A stretch of 64,000 bases of DNA from Terriglobia bacterium. GTDB taxonomy: Bacteria > Acidobacteriota > Terriglobia > Terriglobales > Acidobacteriaceae. This document shows positions 8,901 through 17,315 of this stretch, piece by piece. The position numbers and the translations under genes are program-made. Under the pieces are notes generated by a model. It had not been told where the DNA came from. It searched no databases and saw only the letters and a list, made by a program, of their open reading frames with translations. The stretch spans positions 62,001 through 126,000 of the forward strand of contig JAIQFC010000003.1 in assembly GCA_020073465.1 (NCBI GenBank), in the 5' to 3' direction. The number at the start of each line of letters is the position of its first letter. The stretch's first letter is position 1.

Positions 8901-10277
8901 TTAGGAGTTCTTCATGTTGATCACGGTTTGCATCATGGAGTTGATGGTAGAGATGATTTGCGCCGACGCGCCGTAGGCTTGCTGGTAGCGGACCATGTTC
9001 GCGGCTTCCTCGTCGAGCGATACTCCTGAGACGGCTGCACGCTGGTTGTTGAGTTGCTGTAACACCAGCGTGGACGCGCTCTGATCTGCCGAGGCATTGG
9101 CAGTCACGTTGCCAACATCGAAAACGATTCCGGAGTAGTAGTCCGTCGGAGTCTGGCCACTGACAATGTTCTGGTTGCGGAGGGCATACATCAATTCCGC
9201 GTTGCCGTTGCTTCCTGCCGTGCCGTCGGAGCTGGCGGCGATGAGCAGAGGATCGGTGAGGGCGACGGCGAAGCTGGCGGCCGCCCCCACGCCGGAAGCC
9301 GGCGGCGGAGTAAACAGGTTCACTCCGGTGGAGAGATTGCCGTTCAGATCGTATCCGCTGGTTTGCACCGTGTTGATGGCGGTGGCCAGGTCAGACGCCA
9401 ACGTATCCAGGCGGCTTTGCATAACGGGTATCTGCTGATCGCGGGTTTGAAGGACTCCGCCCAGCTGTCCGGAGACGAGAGTGCTGGTGATGTCGGCGCC
9501 CTGCGCGAAGACATGCTGATACCCGGATGCATCCCGCTGGGCGATAAGCTGGAAACTTTGCTGGCCGGCAACCAGTGCAGTGCCGTTCGCCGTGGTCAGC
9601 GTAAGCATGTTGCCACTCTGAATCACGGAGACATCCACCAGATTGGAAAGCCGGTTGATCAGGGTCGTGCGCTGATCGACAAAAGCGCCCGCAGTCTCGC
9701 CCACGTTCTGGAGACTGGCGATCTGCACGTTGAGCTGTGCGATCTGACCGGAAAGCTGGTTGATCTGCCCCACGGTTTGAACCACACTGAGATCCAGATT
9801 GCCGCGCTGGGCGGTGAGATTGTTGGAGACAACGTTGAATGAGGTCGCTAGATTCTGCGCCGTTGTGAGCACGCCCTGGCGAAGAGACAGGTCCGATGGT
9901 TTCACCGACAGCTCGTTGATGCTGTTGAAGAAATTGGAGATGGAAGTGCCAATGTCCCGGCTGCTGGTGGTGAAGTTTACCTGCGTCTGCTGCAGGGCGG
10001 ATACCAGGGCAGCGAGCTGGCCCTGGGTTTGCGTCTCCTGCTGGATGCGCGATTCCAGCATCGGATCGCGAACGCTCTCCAGGGTTTTCAGTGTGACGCC
10101 GGTACCCAAGGTCAGCGGGTCGACTACGACGGGCACGCTCTCCACCAGGAGGGGAACCTGGCGGGAGTAGCCGGGTGTGTTCGCGTTGGCAACGTTGTTG
10201 CTCGTGGCTTGCAGAGCGCCCTGTTCGGCGCTGAGTGCGCTCAATGCGGTGAACAGGCTGGCATTCAGTCCCGACAT
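8901..10277 (-). CDS. flgK: Hook-associated protein FlgK
   Basis: SLFTALSALSAEQGALQATSNNVANANTPGYSRQVPLL ... DEEAANMVRYQQAYGASAQIISTINSMMQTVINM. Confidence 0.96.
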   Translation of the reverse strand: MSGLNASLFTALSALSAEQGALQATSNNVANANTPGYSRQVPLLVESVPVVVDPLTLGTGVTLKTLESVRDPMLESRIQQETQTQGQLAALVSALQQTQVNFTTSSRDIGTSISNFFNSINELSVKPSDLSLRQGVLTTAQNLATSFNVVSNNLTAQRGNLDLSVVQTVGQINQLSGQIAQLNVQIASLQNVGETAGAFVDQRTTLINRLSNLVDVSVIQSGNMLTLTTANGTALVAGQQSFQLIAQRDASGYQHVFAQGADITSTLVSGQLGGVLQTRDQQIPVMQSRLDTLASDLATAINTVQTSGYDLNGNLSTGVNLFTPPPASGVGAAASFAVALTDPLLIAASSDGTAGSNGNAELMYALRNQNIVSGQTPTDYYSGIVFDVGNVTANASADQSASTLVLQQLNNQRAAVSGVSLDEEAANMVRYQQAYGASAQIISTINSMMQTVINMKNS

Positions 10278-10296
10278 AGGGAGTGGTCACCTCGTT

Positions 10297-10761
10297 TCAA
10301 GATGTCGGCGGCAGTGTCGCGCGCAGGAGGACGCGGGGCGCGTAGCTGTCCCCCGGCTCGGCCACCAAGTTCGACAAAACCACGAGAAAGCGGCGGGCGC
10401 GATCGATCAACGCCGCCTGGATCCGGGTCAACTCCAGCACACGCCGCGCAGCCGCCAGCACCTTCACCCTTAAATCGGGGGAGCACTCGAGCCATGCTGG
10501 CTGCGGCTGTTCGTATGCGACGAACTGGCGCGCAGGCGGCAGAAAGATTCCCAGAGCACGGCTCAGGCGAATCTGCTCCTCGCTACAACGCTCGATCGCA
10601 GCAACGTTCAGCGCCAGCAGCGCTTGCTGGCCGGCTCTCAAGCTCAGTTCCAGTTCCGCAAGAAGGGCGAAGGCTGCCGATGCCGGCTCCTCAATCCGCG
10701 CGGAGAAGGGGAATCGCCCGGAGGCTGCTTCGTGCTCACGCGCTGGAATCGGTTCTGTCAT
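10297..10761 (-). CDS. flgN: FlgN-like export chaperone
   Basis: 154 aa helical protein between flgM and flgK; FlgN-like by position and size. Confidence 0.6.
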   Translation of the reverse strand: MTEPIPAREHEAASGRFPFSARIEEPASAAFALLAELELSLRAGQQALLALNVAAIERCSEEQIRLSRALGIFLPPARQFVAYEQPQPAWLECSPDLRVKVLAAARRVLELTRIQAALIDRARRFLVVLSNLVAEPGDSYAPRVLLRATLPPTS

Positions 10762-10764
10762 GAC

Positions 10765-10959
10765 TCATGCCAGGCTGTCGATCTGATGTTGCTCATCCCC
10801 GGGCTCGGCTTCCGTGTGCTCCTCCGCCTCCGAGGCGGGGCGACGCCGGTTCCTGGTCTCAGCATCCTTCCGCGACGTGCCGGTCACGACCTCGCGCGCC
10901 GCCGATGCCGGATGCAGACGGTCGGGAGTCAGGCGCGTGGATAGATCGCTGCTCTCCAT
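10765..10959 (-). CDS. Possible 64-aa small protein between flgM and flgN
   Basis: Fills the gap between the flgM stop (10975) and flgN start (10761) with 3-15 bp spacing; charged, low complexity. Confidence 0.3.
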   Translation of the reverse strand: MESSDLSTRLTPDRLHPASAAREVVTGTSRKDAETRNRRRPASEAEEHTEAEPGDEQHQIDSLA

Positions 10960-10974
10960 ACGGTTGCGTGCACT

Positions 10975-11286
10975 CTACGCGGCCGGGCCGGCGATCATGT
11001 GAGATAGCACTGCTCCCGCGACTTCTTCCGCGCTGCGGTGGTAGCTGCCGTTGATGAGCGCCTGCCGCAGGGCTTGCACCCGTTCGGAGCGAACTTCCGG
11101 AAGCTGCGCGGCCTGTGCCGCCAGCGCCTGTACCTGAGCGTGGGCGCCCGAAAACTGCGCCTGGTCCTGGCCGAGCGCCGCCGCTGCCGACGAACTGCCC
11201 GCGGCAGTCGCTGCCTGGGGGCTCGTGGTTCCGCTGCGGCTGCTTTCGGGAAGCTGCTGCGCTCCGTGATCGAGATTGATTCTCAT
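10975..11286 (-). CDS. flgM: Anti-sigma28 factor FlgM
   Basis: C-terminal SERVQALRQALINGSYHRSAEEVAGAVLSHMI is FlgM-like; position upstream of flgN/flgK. Confidence 0.85.
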   Translation of the reverse strand: MRINLDHGAQQLPESSRSGTTSPQAATAAGSSSAAAALGQDQAQFSGAHAQVQALAAQAAQLPEVRSERVQALRQALINGSYHRSAEEVAGAVLSHMIAGPAA

Positions 11287-11325
11287 GGGGTGTTCCTCTC
11301 GCCTTGAATCTTGCCTGCAATTCAA

Positions 11326-11352
11326 GTATCGGCAGCGCGTTAAGAAACTTTA
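11326..11352 (-). promoter_or_regulatory. sigma28 promoter, flgM proximal
   Basis: Minus strand TAAAGTTT-N11-GCCGATAC: full -35 match, 7/8 in -10, exact spacing. Confidence 0.85.
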
Positions 11353-11404
11353 ATCCTTTCCAGCAATTTTTCTGGAGATCGTCACTTCGAGCCTTCATCT
11401 CCTT

Positions 11405-11432
11405 GGATCGGCAGGACTTGCAGAAAACTTTA
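11405..11432 (-). promoter_or_regulatory. Second sigma28-like promoter, flgM distal
   Basis: Minus strand TAAAGTTT-N12-GCCGATCC. Confidence 0.6.
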
Positions 11433-11471
11433 GCCAATCAGGGGACAGCGGACCCTCCCTAAAGTAAGTTT

Positions 11472-11771
11472 TCAGCCCTTACCTTCGTGCTCCCCCAAGT
11501 GCCGGGTAATCAGCGCAGCGATGCCGAAGCCTCCAGCGGCCGCGAGAGCCGAGCCCAGAGCCTGAGCGCCGAGGTAGTTGTAGTCATCGGCACCGGGAGT
11601 TGTGCTCTCCCCGGGAGCGCTGGCAAAAGTCTTTTCGAGCGACTCCAGCAGTGAGCCCAGCAGGTGAGCTTCAAAATCCTGCGCTGCCCGGGCGCCACGA
11701 TCCAGGCGAGGCAGCGGTGTGGCCAGCTCCGCCGCGGGAGTCACGAGCGTGGGCGAGATTGCGGTCGTCAT
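11472..11771 (-). CDS. flgJ: FlgJ-type rod-binding protein, no hydrolase domain
   Basis: RAAQDFEAHLLGSLLESLEKTF...; 99 aa, directly after flgI. Confidence 0.75.
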   Translation of the reverse strand: MTTAISPTLVTPAAELATPLPRLDRGARAAQDFEAHLLGSLLESLEKTFASAPGESTTPGADDYNYLGAQALGSALAAAGGFGIAALITRHLGEHEGKG

Positions 11772-12892
11772 CAGATGACCTCCAGGTCTGCTTCCAGCGC
11801 GCCTGCCGCCTTGATGGCTTGCAGGATGGAGACCACATCGCGCGCGGTGGCGCCGATGGCCTGCAGACGGCTTACCAGCTCCTCCACGCTCGCACCTTCC
11901 TCGATGGCCACGTTGCGCGCGGGAGCCTCGGTCGTGCTTACCCGGCTCTGCGGCACAACCTCGGTCTGGCCGCTGGCGAGCGGGTTGGGCTGCGAGACGG
12001 CGTAGGCCGTCGTGACCTCGATCGAGAAGTTGCCATGGAGAATCGAGACCGCAGCCAGGCGGACGTCCTGGCCCAGCACAACCGTTCCCGTACGCTCGTT
12101 GACCACCACCTTGGCGCGGCGGCGTACGCGGACTTCCAGATTCTCGACCCGCGCCAGCAGCGCCGGAATGAGCCGGGGATCGTCCGGCGCCTGAATCTCA
12201 ACCCGGCGGCTATCCACCACGCGGGCCGAAGTGGACGCCAGCTCGCGATTGATCGCGCAGGACACTTCTTCGGCAGTCGAGAAGTTCGCTTCATCGAGCA
12301 GCAGGCTCAGTTGCTGCAGTTTGCCGAGGTCGACCGAGCTGTCCCGTTCGATCAGCGCCCCGCCGGGAACGCGGCCCACGGTGGGATGATTCACCTGCTT
12401 CGAGTTCGTCGCCGATCCCACGCTGTAGCCTCCAACCACGAGGGGTCCCTGCGCGGCTGCGTAGACCTGGCCGTCGGCGGCGTAGAGTGGCGTGAGCAGG
12501 AGCAGTCCCCCTTCAAGACTGCGGGCGTCGCCGCTGGAGGAAACCATCACATCGAGGTGCATGCCCGGCCGCGCGAATGGAGGCAGATTGGCGGTCACGA
12601 ACACGGCAGCGACGTTGTTGACCCGCACCGAAGCGCTCGGAATCTGCACTCCCATGCGCGCCAGAATGCTGGCCAGCGTCTGCACCGTGAAGAAAGTCTG
12701 CTGGCGGTCTCCGGTACCCTTGAGCCCGACCACCAGGCCGTAGCCGATGAGCGAATTGTCGCGCACGCCTTCGACGGTGGCCACATCGCGGATGAGGACT
12801 TTGTGGCTCTGGCGGTCCGTACCCGCGTACCCGAGGATGGAAGCCGCTGCGATCAGTCCGAGGAGCGGGAGCTGCAGGCAAAATCGACGCAT
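11771..12892 (-). CDS. flgI: P-ring protein FlgI
   Basis: VLIRDVATVEGVRDNSLIGYGLVVGLKGTGDRQQTFFTVQTLASILARMGV. Confidence 0.97.
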   Translation of the reverse strand: MRRFCLQLPLLGLIAAASILGYAGTDRQSHKVLIRDVATVEGVRDNSLIGYGLVVGLKGTGDRQQTFFTVQTLASILARMGVQIPSASVRVNNVAAVFVTANLPPFARPGMHLDVMVSSSGDARSLEGGLLLLTPLYAADGQVYAAAQGPLVVGGYSVGSATNSKQVNHPTVGRVPGGALIERDSSVDLGKLQQLSLLLDEANFSTAEEVSCAINRELASTSARVVDSRRVEIQAPDDPRLIPALLARVENLEVRVRRRAKVVVNERTGTVVLGQDVRLAAVSILHGNFSIEVTTAYAVSQPNPLASGQTEVVPQSRVSTTEAPARNVAIEEGASVEELVSRLQAIGATARDVVSILQAIKAAGALEADLEVI

Positions 12893-12901
12893 AGTGTTTT
12901 C

Positions 12902-13639
12902 CTAGAAACCTACGATCCGCAGAATCCATTTCACGATCGGGTTCGGGGGCCGAGTGCCCTCGCTGATGACGCCTTTGCCCTTCACTTCGATCTCAAGATC
13001 GCCGACGTTGTTCGAGGCAACAATGTTGGCGGCGTCGAGATCACCGGGGCGGACCAGCCCGCGGAGGATCACTGTCTCGTGCTGGTTGTTCATCGTGATC
13101 TGCCGTTCGGCTTCGACCACCAGCGTTCCCGTGGGCAGGACCGCGGCCACGCGTCCGGTCAGAGTTGTGCTCAGCGAAGTTTGCGACGTGGCCTGGGCCT
13201 TGCCCGAGAGTACCTGCGTGGAACTCGGAGAGAACAAATTCTGTACGCCGCTGGTCTTGATGTGACCGCCGAGTGCGCTGATGCCGGAATTCGCCGAGAA
13301 ACTGCGATTCGAGGAAACATTGCCGGCACTGGTCGCGGAAAGGTTCTGGGCCACGCTGATGGTGACGAGGTCGCCGACGCGGGAGGCCTTGTAGTCGGTC
13401 ACCATGTTGGCCAGGCGTCCGGTATCACTCCAGAGGCTCCCGGGGGTGGCCGCCGCCATGGCCGGAGCTTTGCCCGATACCCGCAGGAGATAGTTCGCCA
13501 GCCCGTCGTTCTTGGTGGGCTGGTTTTTGGCCCGCCCGTGCATGAACGATGCCAGCAGGACAAAGCACAGGATTGCCAGGGTGATCGTTCGCGCCCGGCC
13601 CTGCTCCACGGTTCCAGTCAATCTGGGTATTGTTTTCAT
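12902..13639 (-). CDS. flgH: L-ring protein FlgH
   Basis: SLWSDTGRLANMVTDYKASRVGDLVTISVAQNLSATSAGN; start MKTIPRL overlaps the flgA stop. Confidence 0.92.
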   Translation of the reverse strand: MKTIPRLTGTVEQGRARTITLAILCFVLLASFMHGRAKNQPTKNDGLANYLLRVSGKAPAMAAATPGSLWSDTGRLANMVTDYKASRVGDLVTISVAQNLSATSAGNVSSNRSFSANSGISALGGHIKTSGVQNLFSPSSTQVLSGKAQATSQTSLSTTLTGRVAAVLPTGTLVVEAERQITMNNQHETVILRGLVRPGDLDAANIVASNNVGDLEIEVKGKGVISEGTRPPNPIVKWILRIVGF

Positions 13640-14553
13640 AGGCTCGCTCGCAGTACTCCTGCACTCTCGACTTCTGCACGCAGCACGCGGCTTCCGTTCC
13701 TGACCCGGACCCGCACCGAATCTCCGCGACTCCCGCGGTCGAGACAGATCACGGGCAGTACAACGCGAATGCCGTCCCGCTCCCACAGAAGCCTTGCCAT
13801 CTGCCCCGGCCGAACCAGCAGTGGTGTGCTTGGCCGGCTGGGGACGATTCCCGGCACGCGTGAAGTTGGCAGCCGGGTTGACGACCCGCGGGATCGGGAT
13901 ACCGTGCTTAGAACCGCAGCCTGCTCCCCGGAAACTTTTTCGTGAACCAGAAAGGGCACGCAATCGTGACGGTCGCGGCACCGCACGGAAAATTCCAGGC
14001 TGCGGGAAGCCGGATCCTGGAAGCGCCTGTCGAGTTCAAGCACAGCGGCTGCGGGCACGCGATCCGCCACACCGCAGTCGAAGTTGCCGGGTGAGAGAAA
14101 CTCGCTGCCTGGCCCTTCCGAGCCGCCGGAATCAGTTCCCGCACCGGGCAGCTGGCCGCGAAGCATCGCCACGATCTGGCGCGCGATATCCGCGCAGGAC
14201 ATGCGCGCATCCCTGCGCCGCAGCCGGATGCGGTCGGGAACTCGAAATTCGGCCGGCGCTGCGGCCCGTCCCATGCTCGAGGAGATCCCTGCAAGAAGAT
14301 GGCGCACGCCATCACCGGTCAGAAGGCGCGCGCTGCCTGGCAAAGGCGCTCTTCCCAACGGCACCTGAGAAGCAGCCGCCCGGATTGCGGGGCAGCTCTC
14401 AGGTGGCAGAAGGTCCGCCAGGGACAGCAACCCATCCGGCACCTGAAGGTTGGGGCTCAGGACGATTTTCGAACAGCTTTGCTGGCCCGCGGAAGGCAGC
14501 GACAGCGTGGCGGAGAGAGTCATCAGACCGACAATTTGTAGAAACCGCTTCAT
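13636..14553 (-). CDS. flgA: FlgA-like P-ring chaperone with SAF-type C-terminus
   Basis: C-terminal LLVRPGQMARLLWERDGIRVVLPVICLDRGSRGDSVRVRVRNGSRVLRAEVESAGVLR; position. Confidence 0.8.
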   Translation of the reverse strand: MKRFLQIVGLMTLSATLSLPSAGQQSCSKIVLSPNLQVPDGLLSLADLLPPESCPAIRAAASQVPLGRAPLPGSARLLTGDGVRHLLAGISSSMGRAAAPAEFRVPDRIRLRRRDARMSCADIARQIVAMLRGQLPGAGTDSGGSEGPGSEFLSPGNFDCGVADRVPAAAVLELDRRFQDPASRSLEFSVRCRDRHDCVPFLVHEKVSGEQAAVLSTVSRSRGSSTRLPTSRVPGIVPSRPSTPLLVRPGQMARLLWERDGIRVVLPVICLDRGSRGDSVRVRVRNGSRVLRAEVESAGVLRASL

Positions 14554-14577
14554 GGGCTGCGATCCTCAGCGCGCTGG

Positions 14578-15369
14578 CTAGCGTCCCAGACTGTTAATGC
14601 CTTGCAGCATCTGGTCGGCGGCGCTCACCACGCGCGAGTTAGCCTCGTAGGAGCGCTGGGCCACGATCATCTGCACGAATTCATCGACCACGCTGACGTT
14701 GGACTGCTCGAGCATCCCCTGCACAATCGAGCCCAGACCTTCGCTGCCGCCCGGCGTGCCGATGATGGGATCCCCTGACGCGGTCGTCGCCAGAAAGAGA
14801 TTGCTGCCGGTACTGTTGAGTCCCCCGGGATTATTGAACAGGGCCAGCTGCAGCGAGCCGACCTGCTGCGCCGCCGTCTGTCCCGGCAAGGTCACGCTGA
14901 TGGTTCCATCGAGCGCAACCGTTACGGAGGTGGCGCCCGGAGGAATCGTGATCGCCGGCTGCACCGGATCGCCCTGCTGGGTGACCACATTGCCTTGCGC
15001 GTCGAGATGGAAACTTCCAGCCCGCGTGTAAGCCGTCTGGCCGTCCGGCAGAAGCACCTGGAAGAAGCCCTGCCCCTGAATCGTCATGTCGAGCGGGTTG
15101 CCGGTCTGGCTGAAGTCGCCCTGGAGCTGAATCACTTCCGAAGCAGCCGAGCGGGTGCCCAGTCCGACTTGCAGCCCCGCGACCATGGTGGTCTGCTGGG
15201 ACGCGGCCGCTCCCGGCATGATCAGATTCTGGTAGACCAGATCTTCGAACTGCAGCCGGCGCCGGCGGAATCCGGAGGTGCTGGAGTTCGCCAGGTTGTT
15301 GGCAACGTTGTCGAGATTGAGTTCCTGCGCCATCATTCCGCTGGCGGCGGTGTAGAGTGCACGAATCAT
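14578..15369 (-). CDS. flgG: Distal rod protein FlgG
   Basis: MIRALYTAASGMMAQELNLDNVANNLANSSTSGFRRRRLQFEDLVYQ. Confidence 0.96.
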   Translation of the reverse strand: MIRALYTAASGMMAQELNLDNVANNLANSSTSGFRRRRLQFEDLVYQNLIMPGAAASQQTTMVAGLQVGLGTRSAASEVIQLQGDFSQTGNPLDMTIQGQGFFQVLLPDGQTAYTRAGSFHLDAQGNVVTQQGDPVQPAITIPPGATSVTVALDGTISVTLPGQTAAQQVGSLQLALFNNPGGLNSTGSNLFLATTASGDPIIGTPGGSEGLGSIVQGMLEQSNVSVVDEFVQMIVAQRSYEANSRVVSAADQMLQGINSLGR

Positions 15370-15396
15370 GAGATTCCTCCACTGGGTTTACGCCGT

Positions 15397-16131
15397 TCAG
15401 ACGCGCGGCAGGTCCTGCACCGCAGTCTGGTTGAATTGACTGTCGAAGATGGTGAGCGCGCGCTGCAGCATTTCCGCATTGCGCTGCATCGTGATTAACT
15501 CGACAACGCTCAACACCGGGCTGACATTTGAGCTTTCGAGCATTCCCTGGCGAACCGAAGAGCCTGCGGCCGGCAGCGCGGTACCGGCCGGTGCGCGGTA
15601 CAACGTGTTTCCCACGGCGGCGAGGGGCGTGTCTGGAGAAAACTCCGCCAGCCGAAGCCGGGTGACAACCGCCGCATCCACCGAGATGGTTCCATCAGCG
15701 CTGACCGTAACCGTGCCGCCCGGCAGGATCACTGGCCCCTGTTCACCCAGCACAGTCTCACCTTCACTGCTTACCAGCTGACCGGTGGGCGTGACGTGGA
15801 AGTTTCCGTTGCGCGTATAGAGAACACCGCGCGAGGACTGCACGGTGAAGAAGCCTGAGCCGGCAATGCCAAGGTCGAGCGGGTTCCCGGTTGCGCCCAG
15901 ACTCCCGGGAGTAGGATCGAGGCGGCTGCCACCAAGTACGCCGTAATCGTTCACAGCCGCATTAAGAGGATTCAAAGAGACCGCATTTCGGCCCGCCAGC
16001 AGCGAACGAAATGTTGCTTGCTGACCGCGATATCCGCTGGTCCCAAGGTTGGCCAGATTATGCGCGACTAATTCGAGAGCTTGCGTTTGCGCCGCAAGTC
16101 CTGCGCATGCTGCGTAGTAGCCACTGTCCAT
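15397..16131 (-). CDS. flgF: Proximal rod protein FlgF
   Basis: MDSGYYAACAGLAAQTQALELVAHNLANLGTSGYRGQ; adjacent to flgG. Confidence 0.9.
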   Translation of the reverse strand: MDSGYYAACAGLAAQTQALELVAHNLANLGTSGYRGQQATFRSLLAGRNAVSLNPLNAAVNDYGVLGGSRLDPTPGSLGATGNPLDLGIAGSGFFTVQSSRGVLYTRNGNFHVTPTGQLVSSEGETVLGEQGPVILPGGTVTVSADGTISVDAAVVTRLRLAEFSPDTPLAAVGNTLYRAPAGTALPAAGSSVRQGMLESSNVSPVLSVVELITMQRNAEMLQRALTIFDSQFNQTAVQDLPRV

Positions 16132-16141
16132 GGTTGCACTC

Positions 16142-16163
16142 CGTGCTCTGTGGCAAGAGCACG
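16142..16163. repeat. 8-bp inverted repeat upstream of flgF
   Basis: CGTGCTCT-GTGGCA-AGAGCACG. Confidence 0.5.
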
Positions 16164-16278
16164 TCGGCCTCCAACTGGAAGGACCGCGATACGCCGGAGA
16201 AGACAGCTAAGTGCTTGCGATGAAACCTAGAACAGCGATGAAGAATTCCTAGGAGAATCTAACGCTGTCGCGCACGCA

Positions 16279-16321
16279 GAAGATCTTGCCGGGTCCCGAT
16301 GAAGCTCCCGGCAAAATCTTC
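16279..16321 (-). terminator. Large hairpin between cheX and flgF
   Basis: GAAGATCTTGCCGGG-13nt-CCCGGCAAAATCTTC, 15-bp stem with one G-U wobble in the minus-strand RNA; no clear T tract. Confidence 0.6.
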
Positions 16322-16353
16322 CGACCTGTGCGGCAGACCGGGAGGGATCCGCG

Positions 16354-16842
16354 TTAGCGATACACCTGCAACGAAAAGACGACTGGCGCTCCTTCAAAGA
16401 GCAGTGTGGTCTGAAAAGAGCCGGCCTCCGCCACCAGATGGAGAGAATAATCTGCTCCGGTAATTACGGCTGGGACGGAGAGCAGGCAACCGTCGCCCAA
16501 TCCGGCGACCTTGTTTTTGAAGTTGCCGGCGACCATATTGCAGATTTCACCGACGGCGTCCCACATCTGGCAAGCTGCCTTCTCGACGTCGACCCCGAGC
16601 ATCTTGGAAGCCATGAGTCCTGCCGACTGGTCACTGCAGCGGACCGTCATGGTCCCGTACAACTCACCGGTCAAGCTCACCATGGACGTAACGTTGAGTC
16701 CGGCTGGGTCAGGCTGCTTCGCAGCAAGGGTGAGGTGGGAGTCCAACATGAGCTCGAAGACCTCCTGCGCAGCAGACTCGAGCAGCGGAATCCAGCACGG
16801 GCGGCCTTGTTCCGAGGGCAAAGCCTGGTCGACCGCATTCAT
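16354..16842 (-). CDS. cheX: CheX chemotaxis phosphatase
   Basis: MWDAVGEICNMVAGNFKNKVAG carries the CheC/CheX E..N signature. Confidence 0.88.
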   Translation of the reverse strand: MNAVDQALPSEQGRPCWIPLLESAAQEVFELMLDSHLTLAAKQPDPAGLNVTSMVSLTGELYGTMTVRCSDQSAGLMASKMLGVDVEKAACQMWDAVGEICNMVAGNFKNKVAGLGDGCLLSVPAVITGADYSLHLVAEAGSFQTTLLFEGAPVVFSLQVYR

Positions 16843-17225
16843 AGTTTGCCCGTCAGCACTGGAACAACATGCTCCTTTACCTGATCGGGCGTGAAAGGCT
16901 TGCGAATATAGCCGCGGGCTCCTGCCGAAAGCGCCTGCACAACGTGGGCTTCGCTGCCTTCGGTGGTAATCATCACGACTGGCGTGTCCTTGGCAATGTC
17001 CAGGAGTGACAATTGCTTTACGAACTCCAGACCATCCATGACCGGCATGTTGATGTCACAGAGAACGAGATCGACTGTATGTTCCTTGAGAGCCCCGAGG
17101 GCCTCGGCGCCGTTGGCAGCTTCGAAAACTTGGGAGATGCCGATGCCAGCCTGGCGCAGGGATCGCTCCACGATCTTTCGCATGACCGAGGAATCGTCAA
17201 CGATGAGGGCGCGTATGTTATCCAT
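16839..17225 (-). CDS. cheY: CheY response regulator
   Basis: IRALIVDDSSVMRKIVERSLRQAG...DLVLCDINMPVMDGLEFVKQL. Confidence 0.95.
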   Translation of the reverse strand: MDNIRALIVDDSSVMRKIVERSLRQAGIGISQVFEAANGAEALGALKEHTVDLVLCDINMPVMDGLEFVKQLSLLDIAKDTPVVMITTEGSEAHVVQALSAGARGYIRKPFTPDQVKEHVVPVLTGKL

Positions 17226-17287
17226 CTTTCCAGCCAGTCCTCGTCGGGACAGTCTTGGCCGGGATCGTCAAGATGCCCACCGGTGGA

Positions 17288-17315
17288 CTATCGGCAGAAA
17301 CGGCAGAGGACTTTA
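17288..17315 (-). promoter_or_regulatory. sigma28-type promoter upstream of cheY-cheX
   Basis: Minus strand TAAAGTCC-N12-GCCGATAG. Confidence 0.6.

Noticed and set aside
11600-13945. 781-aa plus-strand ORF
   Set aside because: Antisense shadow of flgJ/flgI/flgH in high-GC DNA; low-complexity translation without recognisable domains
13640-13981. N-terminal extension of FlgH
   Set aside because: Overlaps flgA in another frame; MKTIPRL start overlaps the flgA stop as in a normal operon
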